From Bugula neritina (taxonomy: Eukaryota; Bryozoa; Gymnolaemata; Cheilostomatida; Bugulidae): a stretch of DNA of 64,000 nt. The notes below the pieces were generated by a model, which saw only the letters and a program-made list of their open reading frames with translations, did no database searches and was not told the origin of the DNA. Of this stretch, positions 36,989 to 51,900 are shown one piece after another (position 1 is the first letter of the stretch; each line of letters opens with the position of its first letter). The DNA lies in contig OZ037769.1 in assembly GCA_964035545.1 (NCBI GenBank), forward strand, positions 7,366,429 through 7,430,428. Direction: 5' to 3'. Position numbers and translations under genes: made by a program.

Positions 36989-39900
36989 ATGGCAAGTTCT
37001 AATCCACAAGTAAGTGAGATATTGTCTAAATTTATTCTTAAAACTAAAAATCTATTTGGAAAGTTCAGTTATTTTGCATTTTTTTAATAATTGTTTTATA
37101 ATTGCCGCTTGTTCAATGTTCCATCCAATTCACTAACTCAGTGTAAGTAATATGTAATCTGCTCTTTGGAAAGGAAGTTTGCTATTGAACCATGATATTA
37201 GATTTTGTGTGGCTACAACATGGAAATAAAAATGTGGTTTTGATGTAACCAGCCATCTTTAATTTCTTTATGTACTTGCTGCAAAAGTTAACTTTTTAGA
37301 CTTTGCTGTGTTACCATTTTTGAATAAAAATAACTGGGTTTTAGATTCAATGTTAGAAATAGTGCAGTGCGCAGCTAAGTTTTGCAATGGCTGCATGACG
37401 CGTCAAATCTTTATTTCACCTCAACTCTAACTGCATTGCGAATCAGAACCTTAAAGTATTGCTGTGAAGATTAGTGCAGATTATTCATGATACTATGAAA
37501 TGTTGTTTAAAAAAGGAGTCGTATAAAACTCTTGTGAGTTTATAGTCGCTATCCCTGTGAGAACCCCTGATAGATAGCAGGCAAAGGACTTTTTTCACTA
37601 TTGTGGCAAAGAAGCAATTATGACTGAAGGCTAATAAGTAATGCTATAACTATGACGCAAACAACTGAAAAAGTATATCTTCATCTGATAAATCTTTGAG
37701 TATAAACCTAGCTTTTGTAATATTGATAGCTTTATGTGATCTGATCTATATCTGTAATCATATATCTTATGTAAACATGCAACTCATAGAATTTATTGAT
37801 ACCAAAAGGATTATTTCAAAGATATTACTAATAATGCACTAGAAGTTTATAGGAGCTAAGAGTCTGAAATATCAACTGGATATTCATTTTTAGTAACTAC
37901 CGGGTTGAGCTGTTATAGGAAGCTGATAACATGACTGCCTGTGTTGGGTTTGTGTGTTCTTCAATTTATGGGGATGCTTTATTCCTTACGTTTATTCATA
38001 GTTCATGGTTTGTGATGCGGGTTGGTTGTGCCAGATCTGAAAACTGAGAATGAATGTTAGATAATGAGCACACACTTCATCTTATTGCAGGGGGCTTCAG
38101 TAGCCACTTCATTGGATGATTATGATAAGCTCTTTGATGCCCACAACTCCTTTGAGGAGCAGCAGAGGTCTGCCAGTTCACACAGGCTACCCATAGGAAA
38201 TGAGGGGTATGAGGTACCCGTCCCCTACGACAGAACTCCTCAACAGCTAGATGTCACTGGTGAGTTATTCTTACTAGGGTAATGTGACTGACTGTTTATA
38301 GACTTCTCTGAATAATCTAGAAAACAGTTCTTGTATATTACCAGTTGACTCACTTGTAACACAGCAGGAATATAGTCAGTCTTGAACTTGAATTTATAAA
38401 TACACTGGGCTGGTACCGTAGGCACTATAAAGAGTAGTTATATCTATACACACATTTCCTTCCTTGTTCCTGCAACAATATCTGTACTAGAAAACTAGAC
38501 ATACAGCTCATTATATACATTGTAGCATTAGCTTGAAATTCATGCCGATCTACTTTACTTATTAACTGCTGCCACTCCTTCATGAAACTGGAAATTCTCT
38601 TGCATTACACATCTGCCGATATTGATTTAGTAATAAGCCAGTAAGCTTGGTGGCTCAACTTGAGCAGAGAGTGTTTGATATAACCAGCTCTCTATTCCAA
38701 GTAATAGCAGTGCTAGGTGCTGTATCATTCCTTCCTGGATAGTTATAACCTACCTGCACTATACTGTAACCTACCTACACTATACTGTAACCTACCTACA
38801 CTACACTTTAATCTAACTACACTACACTGTAACCTACCTACACTATACTGTAACCTACCTGCACTATACTGTAACCTACCTGCACTACACTGTAACCTAC
38901 CTACACCACACTGTAACCTAACTATATTGCCCACCTGTACAGTGTTCATTCTATTTATGGTAGTAATTCCTATAACTCTAGGAATTTCTAGTGGGCTTGA
39001 CTATGAAATAAAATAACATCCAACACCAAACCTGCAACTATCAGCTATCTTTTATATCTCAACACTTTACAGTCTAGCTAAGCCAAATACTACCCTGGGT
39101 ATGCATTATTTTGCAACTGTTAACTATTTCACCTGTTTACTCCCTCAGTTTGAGTTGAATACCCTATAAATAGTCAACTCTACTTGACTGTCTTAACAAA
39201 ATTCACAAGTGGTTTATCTTTAAATTGCATTGTGTTTGTGTGATTATGGGTTAGTCTAGATTTGAAGGTGGCTATTAACTTTTGTGCAATTCCTCTGGTT
39301 TGGTTTTACTAGTCTTAGGTATAGCATTATATTCCTTTACAAAGTAAACACTAGGTTATTTTGATTTTACCATAAACCTCAATTTCACAATAGAATGGAA
39401 TATTCTGTACTAAAATGTTGGTAGAAGTTTTGATGTCGTTCTGCTAATGATGTACAAGTCAAGGATAATACTGCGACAGTAGAGGATAATACTGTACAAG
39501 TAGAAGATAATATTGTGTCAGTATAGGATAATTCCTCAAAAGATCATGATGACCAGGAATCATTCTATAAGCAGTTGGAGGTGACTGAGTGCAATAGATT
39601 GGGATTCTCAGGTTTGGAGTGGGGGGGGTCCGAGTTTCAACTGAAACCCCCAAACTCGAGAATCCTAAACTGTTACACCCATTCACCCCCAGCTCAGAGC
39701 TGCTTATAGAACTATTTGATGACCAACTTCTGAGTCCAGTTAGGAATCACAAAAAAACGTAGCTATACCACCGAGTTGGTTATAACACCTTCATTCCTCC
39801 AAATTTGTAACTGCCTTATAAATAATGCAACTTAAACCCCCAACTCCAAACACTCAGTAGGCCCCAACTCGGAGCTGTTTACAAAACGATTCTAATAACA

Positions 39901-42900
39901 AAGTGTAACCCAGTTTCCTAACTGCCCCCTTCCCCCATATTTAAAAGGTTCACAGTATATACTAAGGCTTTCCTCTAGAGTCTAGGGTCTAACATCATGT
40001 TAGTTGAATTAACACTGCTGGAATGGTGCCAACTGTTTATATAGGCTAACTAGAAGAAAAGCTGATAGCATCTGGAATTTTACAATTTATAATGTTTATA
40101 AAGATGAAAGCTTGCATCATAACATACATTGAGTTCTGTAAATTGTATTTATGCCCACTTACATCCAACATTGTATTATTCATAATAGTACAGTTATATT
40201 CATTCTTCTATGTTACAGACTGCATGCACATTTGATTAAATTAGACATCAGTTATTACTTAGCTGTAAAAATGCAGCTACTAGCAGAGCATAACATAACA
40301 TCATAAACATGCTAACATTACGTATACCAACAGTCATAACATAGCTATTTAAAAGTGAAGAGTCGTAGTAACATTAGGCCTAGGCAGTTGGTGTTGCTGC
40401 TGTAAATTATATTTCATAACTTCTGTAGCAGTAACTGACTTATTGCTATGAGATATTCTACATCCTCTCTTGCTTTATAAAGTAGTTTGTTAACGCAAAC
40501 TAGAAACTCTGTGAAACTTTAAAGTAGATATATATTACAAGGATAAATTCTTTGAATATATTAAAAAGAGTATAAAAAGAGTTATTTTCACAAAGCATTC
40601 GTTTTGTGTTTATTTGCAAAACACGTTAGAAGAGTTGTCCTAGCATGGTCAGGTGTTAATCAGCTCTTATAAGGCAAGTAATGCAGCTCTATGTAGACCA
40701 GGGATAGTGCCAATGGCTATGCAGTATGTTACACACGCAAGTTGTCTTCTCTCTTTGCAGAGCACCACAGTGCAATATACTACCCCCACCCACATCAAAC
40801 ATTGAAAAGCTCAGGAAAACGGCTAAGGCGTAAACGAAAGGATAGAGATTCTGCGTACAAGAAGAAAAAAGGAGTTCGACCTAGTCAACTCTTTCAGCCA
40901 TCTTTACAGGAAGTAGCTGAGCAGGTAAAGTATTCTGTATTCAATATTCAGTATTGTGTACGTGTACTGAGCTATTGTAGACATTGGGAGATTGGAGATT
41001 GTTTACATCAGCATATGTGTGGAATAACATCTTTTGTCACATCAATACTTCTTTTACTGAGTTGAATCTTAGTTCGGCAAGCTATGCTGCATTCAGATAG
41101 ACTGAAGTTCTACATTTACTGATGGGACAGCTTTGAAAGTATATAAACAATTATTTGTCATTCTTTACACAGAAACATCTGAATAGCAGCTTCTAATGCA
41201 AGTTGTTATGGAAGTAAGGCTAAAGCTGCACTGTGCTGTTTGCTATGTAATTCTGTTACGTATGATAGCCTTGTCTATGTTAACCTTGACCTAGTTTTAT
41301 TTGTCCCACAGAGGTCGCTCTGCTCTACTACTAGTACATCATCTTCCTCTGACTATGGACTGTGGTTCTCACCACAATCTGCATCTGTAAGTGTGACCCC
41401 AACCGCCCACCCGACTTAACACAAAACTGTTGAGTTTTTAGAGTGTAGCCCAGTGTTCTTTGGTTCCTGTGTTGTGTTGCTTTTGATAGAGTGCCTTTTT
41501 CTAATACACACACTTGGAGCAAAATTGCTTGTTGTTTGGTCTTTCTACACAACTTTGTGTTTGTGAGAATAATTTTGCACCTATTTTTATTTAATAAAGA
41601 GTTGTGTTCTCTATTTTTATCAGTTGTGAGTAGAAAACTTTGAGAATCATACTGTGTGATTGCCTTTAGCTGTTGTATTGAGTGTTATTGATGCTACTAG
41701 CACCAGACTATCAGTTGAAACTTTCTACAAAGCATAGTTTTGTTGACTTGGCCGTTTATACAATAATACATGTCCATTATTATATTGGCTACCCCATATA
41801 TTAGGGGAGGGGTTTAGGTTACCCAGACATCTTGTGCTAGGTTTGATTACATATATGAGAGATTTTGCTGCAAAAATCCTGCCAGAGCATTTCTATTGAG
41901 TAAACCATATATGCAGTTACTTCAAGTGGATAATTTAGAAGCAGAACATAGAAAACTCGTACTCATACTGTATAGTGAAGCTGTAATGAAACTGGAGTTA
42001 TAAAGTTATCTCCCCAAAATAAATATGATTGACCTGCACCTATGTAGGCTCACCTGATGGCCACCCACTGTGTGTTGTGTGCACTGTTTGGTTTTGTATT
42101 GGTTGGTGTTGCATTACTACATGTTGGCTGTCTGTAGAAGGAGAAGTTCCTGTAGCTAGCTAGAGGAGTTGTCTGCTAATGATGTATATACATATATATA
42201 TATTGGAATACTTTGTCAGTAGTGAATGTTATGGTAAAGCTAATACATGTCACATGTCGTCTGCTAACTTGCCAACAAAATATTTTCTTCGACGTTATAT
42301 TTTTACCAAATCAAAAATGCCGATAGCTCATTTGAATTTCTTATTAAAAAGAGTGTCTTTGTATACGTTGGTTTATTTTTGCTATTGGGTCATTGCTCGT
42401 TGGCTAGTGGATCAAGTACTAGTTTACCAAGTAGTACTTAGAAAATGTATTTTTTCAAGTTTCACCCATCTTCTTATGATTTCTTTCTTATGTCTTTCTT
42501 CAATATAATTGTAGGTGTTATGTGCAGTGCTCCCAATTTGCTCTTTGTACATCATTGTCACTCTGTATCTATAACCAGTTATCTATTCAAGTTCTATATT
42601 GTCCCTTCACAGTATATATATAATTATACTATTTTCTTAGGACCCTGATCACCATTTGTCCCTGTCTAGTGATAACCACGATGAAGCAAAACCTGAACAA
42701 GAAAAACTTCAAGGTGAGCTATTAGCCCACCCACTTGGGTGTTGCAGAATTTAAGGTGAGTGTAGTAACCAACATTAGAAATATCTCTCGCAATCTCCAA
42801 CCAAAGTTTGATGCAGTTAAACAGATTATCATGAGATATGTAACTGTAACCTATGTGCTCTGTATGAGCTATGAGATATTTTCTCCTCAAATTCCAAGGA

Positions 42901-45900
42901 GTTTGTTGATCCCAGGGAGTTTTCTTCTCTAGTATTTAGTTACTTGCACCAGTTATAACCTTTCAACTGTCAGCTTGTACAGTTACTTTACATATTACTG
43001 CTATAATTCTCTTCATTCACTTCATTCACCATACACAGTACTGATATAAGTTTCATGTTTGTGTTTTCTTGAAGACACTTGCAGAGTAATATCTGCAGTA
43101 GGCCTGCTAGCACTGGCTTTAAATAATAAAGCTTCCATTTTTGAAGAAAAGCCTCAGATTTGGCAACTCCTCAGTATTGTAGCTTCACCAGGTGACAATA
43201 CTGTGTACTGTAGATGGAGCGCTCACTCACTCAGGAGACAAGGCAGGTGATACAGAAGGTCTACTTCACTCATACAATAACAAGGGACTCTCCGATCACT
43301 TCTCAGATGCTTCCACGCCTCCTGGTGGAGAAACCAAAAGCAAGGAGCAGACAATTTCTCAGTTGAGTGAAGACCCAGACTCTGCAGACGGCTCATATCT
43401 AGTTATGCCACAGAACATTAGTGGTAAGTGTAACGTTTATACTGTATATACTGTAGTCTGAGAGTGTATACTGTAGTCTGAGAGTATATACTGTAGTCTG
43501 AGAGTGTATACTGTAGTCTGAGAGTATATACTGTAGTCTGAGAGTATATACTGTAGTCTGAGAGTATATACTGTAGTCTGAGAGTGTATACTGTAGTCTG
43601 AGAGTATTTACTGTAGTCTGAGAGTATATACTGTAGTCTGAGAGTGTTTACTGTAGTCTGAGAGTATATACTGTAGTCTGAGAGTATATACTGTAGTCTG
43701 AGAGTGTATACTGTAGTCTGAGAGTATATACTGTAGTCTGAGAGTGTATACTGTAGTCGGAGAGTATATACTGTAGTCTGAGAGTGTATACTGTAGTCTG
43801 AGAGTGTATACTGTAGTATATTGATCTGGTAACACTTATCTTGTGTATCTTGTAGCCGCCAAGTTACCATCAAACCAGACAGCTCCTGGCAATCTGCCAA
43901 GTCCAGCAGACCACCGCGTCCAGTTTCACCTGGGAGGAGAAGGTGAGAAAACATGTACTAATATCTCATTGTTGGAGGCTGCAGATTCATAAGACTGTAA
44001 TAGCTCTATGTGCATTACTTTCATTTCAGCGTCTCGATGTGATATTCTTGAGCACGTGCCAGCCACTGTCCCCCTGCAGCCTGAACCAGAGGTGGTTGGA
44101 GAAACACAAGTTAAGTTTATACTTGGAGGTGAGGTGCTTTTCTTCCTTCATCTTTTTCTGTGTTGATTTCAATTGCTGACCGTCTGTACACCGAGGTGCT
44201 CACTGGAGTTATATTTTATAGTTACTAAGGTACAATGTGATCAGGAGTTCATAATCAGTAACTTTTTGTTTAATAAAACTTGAATTAGTAGTCATAAACA
44301 TCCTTTGAATATTTGAAGGAAAGAAATTTATCATTATATTAGAGCAGGAATGTCCAACGTTTTCAGACCGAGGGCCACTGAAAAGGAATATTCCATATTG
44401 TAAACTATAGCTTGTGCTGAGGGAAATTATGTTATCCCAAATTTTTATGAATCATTGCACAATAAAGTCCCAATAGTTAATACAGGCTGCATATTGTGTA
44501 GCATGTGTATATATAAAGATTACATTAAAAAGGTAGTTCTTCACTCTAATTCATATATTCACTAAAAAATAATTTTAGTTTTATGCCTTTGAGGGCTACA
44601 TAAATATGGGCTGGGGGGCCACATCCGGCCCTGGGACCGCCTGTTGGACAGCCCTGTATTAGGGTAACGTGCAATATTGCATGTTTTTATGTAATAAAGT
44701 AGTTGCTAGACCAATCAAATGAAACAACACTTTAAATGTTGCACTAGAGTTTCGATTAACGTTGAGGATTGTTTTCAGGGGAATCTACGGATAACTTTGA
44801 GCAGAAGAACCCAATGAGCTCTTCGTCAGCCTTGAATCAAGCTGATCAGAAATCCAGAAGTCAGTCTGTTGATGAAGCACCCACACCATCGTAAGTTTGA
44901 AGAGAAGGTAGTTGTCAGACTCTGTGTTTTATAGAGCAGCAGTGTTTGGATGCTGTGACGTTGTGCCTACTCTGTGTGTAGTATCTTGGCGATACACCAC
45001 CCTTATGTTAGTCTTCCTTCTCATCAGCTATCACCTATATCTAGCATGTATATAGCAGTGTTTCTTGGGTTTACATGGGCAGGGGTGGATAGGGAGAAAA
45101 AATTTGCCGCTTCTACACAGAATTTAGAAATATGTGGCGTATTCATAGAGTTATCTTCTTTTATATAAATTAGGGCTATAGCTTCAAACATGATCAATAG
45201 ATAACAATAGATTTTGCAACAGAAACTAGAGTGTTACTATTCAAATATAGTTATTATTAGCAAATGAAAAAGAAATATCAACGATAATGAATAATTTAAG
45301 CAACAATGAAGAGAGTAGTAAGTAATATACCCAACCATTGTACCTGTCAGGGAAAGACCTCCACATATTCCCGTCACCAGATCTCACTCGTACCATCCCG
45401 GTGACGAGCTCTCCTACAGGCGCTGTAGAGGAAGTGATGTTGAGCTCGCTGATCTACCAAACAAGATGGCGGCTAACGTGACATCTCCGGAAGAAGCGGC
45501 TGTCCTCAATAAGCATGACCTTGACGACCTTGCTAGTGAGTCTGCTGTGTAGTCTTGTTGAGTTATTGTGTTGCCCACATCTTCTATACCCTTCAGTGTG
45601 AATCTTTTTTAAATTTTATTTTAAGAAAACTTAGCTTCTCAACTATTCATTCAACTTCAAGTTTCTATGTACCGGTGTGGGAATATGTGATATAAACTCT
45701 TGTTTTACCTTCAATTTATAAATAAAATGGTTCATCAAGTTTATTGACTCTACTGCGAGTCACAGGTCACTCGCTCATACCTGTATGTTGTGTGTTACCA
45801 TGTTGTGACAACTCCATATTTCATTGCTGATACTTGTTAGATCACTTGTACCACCTGCTATCTCGTGTCAACTGCATATTCTATCTGATAATTTAGGAAA

Positions 45901-48900
45901 GTTTACAAGAGTGTATCGTGGCTATTAGCCATGTATAGGTTGGTATGTAGCAGTTGATTTGCCGCACCAGTATGTATAGATTAAAGCGTATATCGTATGG
46001 AGCTAAGTGGTACAGGGCGCATTTGTCTGTTTGTCCAGTTACCCGGTGTAATATAACTATTATATAGCTTCGCAACATATTATGATTCTCCCTCACTACT
46101 TTCTGCTATGATTAATAACATTTCTATTCAAGTTGACCTGCTGCATGGCTTATTATAATATTCATTAACAAATTGTATTATATTGATATATTGATTATAT
46201 TATATTGATATATTGATTATATTATATTGATATATCGATTTTATTATATTGATATATCGACTATATTATATTGATGTATCAATTATATTATATTGATGTA
46301 TCAATTATATTATATTGATGTATCAATTATATTGTGTTGATATATCGATTATATTATATTGATATATTTTTTATGCTATATATTGAGACTAAATATGACT
46401 ACTAACTTTGGTATTGCGACATTAGCTGCTTTTTCGCTATTATTTTCCTACGGTTAGACATTCTCTTACCATGCAATGCTCTAATCATTGTTTTAACAAA
46501 TCACTTTCTACTATGATACTACGAGATATCTGCTTTTTTCTCAGTATTTTTTAGATTAATTACTGCCAGTTTAAGTGCTGGGGGGTGCTTAGTAGTCACT
46601 ACTTTCGCTTTGTGCATAGGTGGTCCTTAGGCTATATAATATGTACTGGATGTGTGAGGAATTTGTCTATAATGTTGTCTAACGGCCAAGTTTGCCAATC
46701 ATCTATTTTGTCTGGAGAAACTAAGATGTTTATAATGTGCAAGTTTTACAACTTACTAGTGCATGCATACCTATCACTAACACATATATATAATATTTAT
46801 GTTCACTAAACTTTGCAATAGTTGCTATAATTTCATGGCCTTGTTCCTATATGGAGGGTTTAACAATTCCCACCCACTAAAATATATTCCTTCCAGCATT
46901 ATGTTACCAATACTCACTAGTTCCGCGTAATCTATTGTCTCATTGATGCATTTGGAGATGCAGGTTTGGCGTCTGGTAGAAGATGCAGGAGAAGTAATGC
47001 TACATCTTTGACATATAAATACAGTGCTCCCTCTATATCTCACTAAGCTACGGGTCCTCAAGTCGTGACATAGTAGAATACCATGTTAACTCATGGATCT
47101 GTTAAATTCAGCCATTTTGTCCCTATTCACACCTATGTAAGCCACAAAACGATGGTCTAAGCCCTTCTCGTGAATTTTGTGAGACATGGATCCATGAGAT
47201 ATGAAAGGAGCACTGTATTTGATTGTTTGGGATTTGTTGTAACAAGTTTGTTGAAACATCTAATAAATAACTCTGAACTAGACATGCTGTTCGTTACTAA
47301 GTTGACCCCCAAAGCTCGGCTGTCCTTGCAGGTCATAGATATGAGAGACAGAGAGGGTATGGCAAACACAAGATCAATAAAAGAAGTATGGCCAAGTTAT
47401 CTGCATTTGATGAGCTAACTGCCCATAAGATGCCTGCAGATCTTACCCCCCATGAGGTCAGTTGCTGTATACACTCCTTGCAGATCACCCTCCGGATAGA
47501 TTCTGGTCTCACCTACAATCTGCTGTGCTGTGGAGGTCATTGTGTAATGAGCTTTATGCCTGCATGTTTCTATTATTGTTGTAGCTATTCGTTGAGTTGG
47601 ACGAACTGGTGACACATCAACATGATAACGTTAAGGATCTGATGGAGTGGAAGGAGAAGGCCAGGTGGATCAAGTTTGAGGAAGATGTGCTGGATGCTTC
47701 TGATCGTTGGGGGCGTCCCCATGTTGCCTCCCTATCTTTCCATAGTCTGATAGAACTAAGGCGTCTTCTTGAGAATGGTATGTTGTCTTTAGCACATTGA
47801 AGAGTTGTGATCTCAAGTTTTATCTATCTGTCTTGTTGGAGCTGGTTGGTTTAAATTTTACTTTATTTGAAATGCAATTCCTCATACTTGGCTATTGGAC
47901 TTCTTCCACAACTTGTAGTCCAGAACTAAACTGTATTGTTACTCATGGCCCGTAAGATAAATTGCAAGAATCATCTTCTTTTTTACAAGTTTCTCGGTTT
48001 GTTAGATGGAAAAAGCTATCAACAGTTTGTGGCCAAGATCTAAAGTAGATAGACGCCTTGAAATATCATGTATAATATATACTGTCTGCTTTCACTATAA
48101 CTCTGTCACACCAACAGGGGCTGTCCACGTGGACGTCGATGCACACAACTACATCAGTCTAATGCAGGCCGTCATAGACAGACTGACTGTGAAGCAGGAT
48201 CTCCCTCCTGACCTCCAAAAGTACGTTATGGAGGCACTTATACTGCGGCACAGTCATCAGGATGGTAAACCTAGGTTTACAAGGAGTAAGAGCTATAGTA
48301 ACCTGATGGGCTTGGACTCTATGACCAGGTAACTATAAGCCACTCTGCACTGTTACTGTGAAGTTAGGTTTGGTAAATAACTGGTGAAGTTATTGCTGTC
48401 ACGTGGCGCGTGTCTTTGGTGTTGGTCATCATGCTGATGGGATATTCGTCAGCCCGACAGTCTACCTTTAGCTGTTTTCATCTTACCCAATACTCATTAT
48501 AGTATTCACATTACCATGGCACATCTCTGTCACCAGGTACACTAAATACCAACACATACGTGGCCCAGGGAAGAGCACAGTACACAAGAATGGTCACCTG
48601 GATGGACAACACACTGCAGTTAACATCTCTCCAGTAAGTCTTCTCGTTGCCACTGTTTGAGTTCTGTTGTATTATATTACAAGTCTTGTGGCCTAGAACT
48701 TATGTGACTGAATATTTCCATGTAGATACGTGGGAAAGGAGAAATTAAACCTATTCCACACCACCCTATGATGTGTTCTATACTGTAGTTCATTGAGTCT
48801 ATGATGGGTTACAGTAGTGGATGACTGGAATTTTAATTCTCACGTTTTTATTTCAGTATGTGTTGTGAATTAATTCTCTACAGGATGAATTAGACAATCC

Positions 48901-51900
48901 ACTGATTGCCAGAAGTTCAAGGTCATACGCCGCCAACCTAGACAAAGAGCGATATAACATGGAACTGCTGAAAAAGATACCACAAGATGCTGAGGTAGCA
49001 TCTGTTCTAGTAGGTGTGTTCACTAGTCAGTACTCAGTCTGTGTTACCACAGTATGTATTACTACAGTCAGTATTACATGTGTTACTACAGTATGTATTA
49101 CTACAGTCACTACAGTTAGTATTACATGTGTTACTACATTCTGTATCACATGTGTTACTACAGTCAATATTACATGTGTTATTACAGTCAATGTTGCATG
49201 TGTTACCACAGCCAGTATTACAGGTGTTACTACATTGTGTGTCGCATGTGTTACTACAGTCACTATACATGTGTTTTGTATAGGCACACTAGATAAGCTA
49301 CAGAAGCCCTGCACCGTACTGTTTAGACTCTCTCAAGGTCTCATGTTGGATCATGTAGCTGAAGTTCCATTGCCCGTTCGCTTCCTGTTTGTGTGTGTTG
49401 GCCCTCCCCTTCAGAACTTTGACTACCTTGAGATTGGACGTTCTTTGTCTACATTGCTCTCAAATCAGGTAGACATTAGCCACTGCTGTATTCATCAACA
49501 TGGGTAGTTAAAGACTGGGTTCTGTGAAAGAATGAGTAAGAGTGGTCATTGTAAACGCTATGTAAATCAAGAGGGTAAATACTCTTCACACACGTTTCAA
49601 CTGCTGACATTACTTTTCCTCTGTCCATAGAAATTCCGAGAGGCAGCTTATAAAGCTAAGATTCACACTGACATGCTAAAGGCCATGAATGCTTTCCTCG
49701 ATGAGTCCATAGTGCTGCCCCCTGGTGACTTTGACAGGAAGACATTGCTACCCATAATGCATATGGCCCAGAAGAAAATGAATGAGCGAAAAGCTAAAGC
49801 GGCAGCGGAAAGTCAAGCAACAAGTGAATTTATTATATTTAATGCTTAAGGATATTATTGTGTCACAGTAGCAGTAAATGTTACTCAAACTGCTGCGGGA
49901 TTCATTCTACTGTGCCACTAGTACAGTCATGTGACTCTAACCACATCTCCCTGAAAGCTGTGAAGACAAGTTTGCATATATTCGACTTGTCGAATATTTA
50001 AGTAAAGTTTGTGCTATTGGTATTGTTTGACTGTGTGTTTTGTTTATTTTACATGATGAATTACTCAATATTTATGATCAAGTAAACGATTAAAATTAGA
50101 ATTAACTTAAGATTGTTTTAAAAAATAGGCTTTTTGTCTAACTGAATTTTAGTCAAGAACATGTTACGGAGCTCTCATCACCGATACACCTGGTACTTCC
50201 CATGATATATATTTGTCAGTTTCTCTTGTGTTAATCATCTCTTCTGCATGCTGGTTCTATCATTGGCTGAATGCAGGTGGTGGAGATGAAGCCACGCCTC
50301 CTGATGACTCACTGAGTCGGACAGGTCGTCCATTTGGAGGTCTGATTAAGGATGTTCGTCGCAAGTTCCCACAATACATCAGCGACTTTAAAGATGGCAT
50401 CAATACTCAAGTTTTGGCTGCTTTCATCTTTATTTACTTTGCCTGTCTCTCTCCCGCCATCACATTTGGTGGTTTGTTAGGTAAGTTCTTGGGAGTTGTG
50501 CATTATTTTAGCAGTAGCACTGGTATTTTCTACTGTAACTATGGTAACTGACTGTGTACAAGCTGTTCTCTACTGTAACTATGGTAACTAACTATGTATA
50601 AGCTAGTCTCTACGTGCACCACTAATGATTTTAGCAGGAGGTTTGTGTTACTATGAAAGCTTGACTACGCAAACTAAAATTCAAAAATATATTAGAACTT
50701 TCAAAATGTTGGATATTCTTTGTTTCCACAAGTAATACTGTGTAACTTATTATTGGTAGCGGAGAAGACTGACAACTACATGGGTGCTAGCGAAATGCTC
50801 ATGGCTACTGGCATTTCAGGGATTATGTTCTCTCTTTTGGGAGGACAACCTTTGCTCATAGCTGGTTTTACCGGCCCTAATATGGTGTTTGAAGAAGGTG
50901 TTTATAAGGTAATCATCACTACTCCAACAAATATGGTAATGATTAATTCCATTTGAATGTTTTTTCTCTAGAATAGCAGCCCCAAAAATTAGGCTTGCAC
51001 TAGTTTTTTAAAATGTCAAAATATTAGTTGACGTTTTAAACAGGCAGAATAACAGCACCAGAGACAGCTGCCTTCTTTACAATGTGTTGCTTGTTTATCT
51101 GGTAATAATTCAGTGAGAGCCTTCAATGTCTAGTACCATCTTGTACCACCTTGTACTACCACATCATACTAGCTATTAGATTAGAAAATCATTGCGTTTT
51201 TATTGCATGGCATTATAGATTCTCTTATGGATTGAATTTGTGGTTGTGGTTTGTATAAACTTATGATTGTGGTTGCATTTGATGCAACTGTTTTCAAACA
51301 TTGAATGAAAAATCTATTCGGAACTTAGAAATGTAGTAATTGTGAGCATATATTCAGTGATACTGGAGTAAAAGAAACACTCTTCTGTAGAGTTTTAGTG
51401 AGTCAACTTAGTATCTTTATAAGCTTGCAGTTTCTGTCTTGTCATAAAACACAATGAACTGGTTCTATTAGCATTGTGTTAGTATAAACACTTGCCGTTG
51501 CAGTTCTCTAAACAGCTGGACATAGACCTGATGCCCTGGCGACTATGGATTGGAATCTGGATATTTGTGATTGGAGTGATACTCGTAGCTACCGAAGCCT
51601 CCTTTCTCGTCAAATACGTGTCACGATTCACTCAGGAAATCTTTGCCTTCCTCATATCTATGATATTTATTTATGAAGTCTTCAAGAAATTAATCAAGGT
51701 CTGTATAGATATTATATTGTAACACAGCAACATTCTTTCAACTTTGTTTATTAATCACTATCGGTTATAGATTGCTTTATCCAAATCTGATTTTTAATAT
51801 AATTTGTTTTTTAAGACAATATTTAATGTAATATGTATGGTAACTCATATAATATGTGGCTATAGACAATTAGACTTTATCAAAATGTCTCCAGAGGGTT

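Larger units (their letters stand above)
36989..45535 (+). other. SLC4A2: Anion exchanger N-terminal variable region, exons 1-10
   Basis: Exons: 36989-37009, 38091-38259, 40761-40924, 41312-41386, 42641-42713, 43214-43423, 43856-43942, 44030-44128, 44779-44890, 45351-45535. The start ATG at 36989 lies in a 7-codon exon (MASSNPQ). The region is low in conservation, with a very basic stretch ([18 protein letters not shown]) in exon 3, Ser-rich segments, and [17 protein letters not shown], which echo the RVQFxLG motif of the SLC4 family. Because this part is poorly conserved, skipped or extra small exons could be missed. Large introns 1, 2 and 4 contain MITEs, a SINE fragment and a minisatellite. 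Confidence 0.78.

Noticed and set aside
43418-43954. 178-codon minus-strand frame
   Set aside because: It is the 18-bp minisatellite of anion exchanger intron 6 read backwards.
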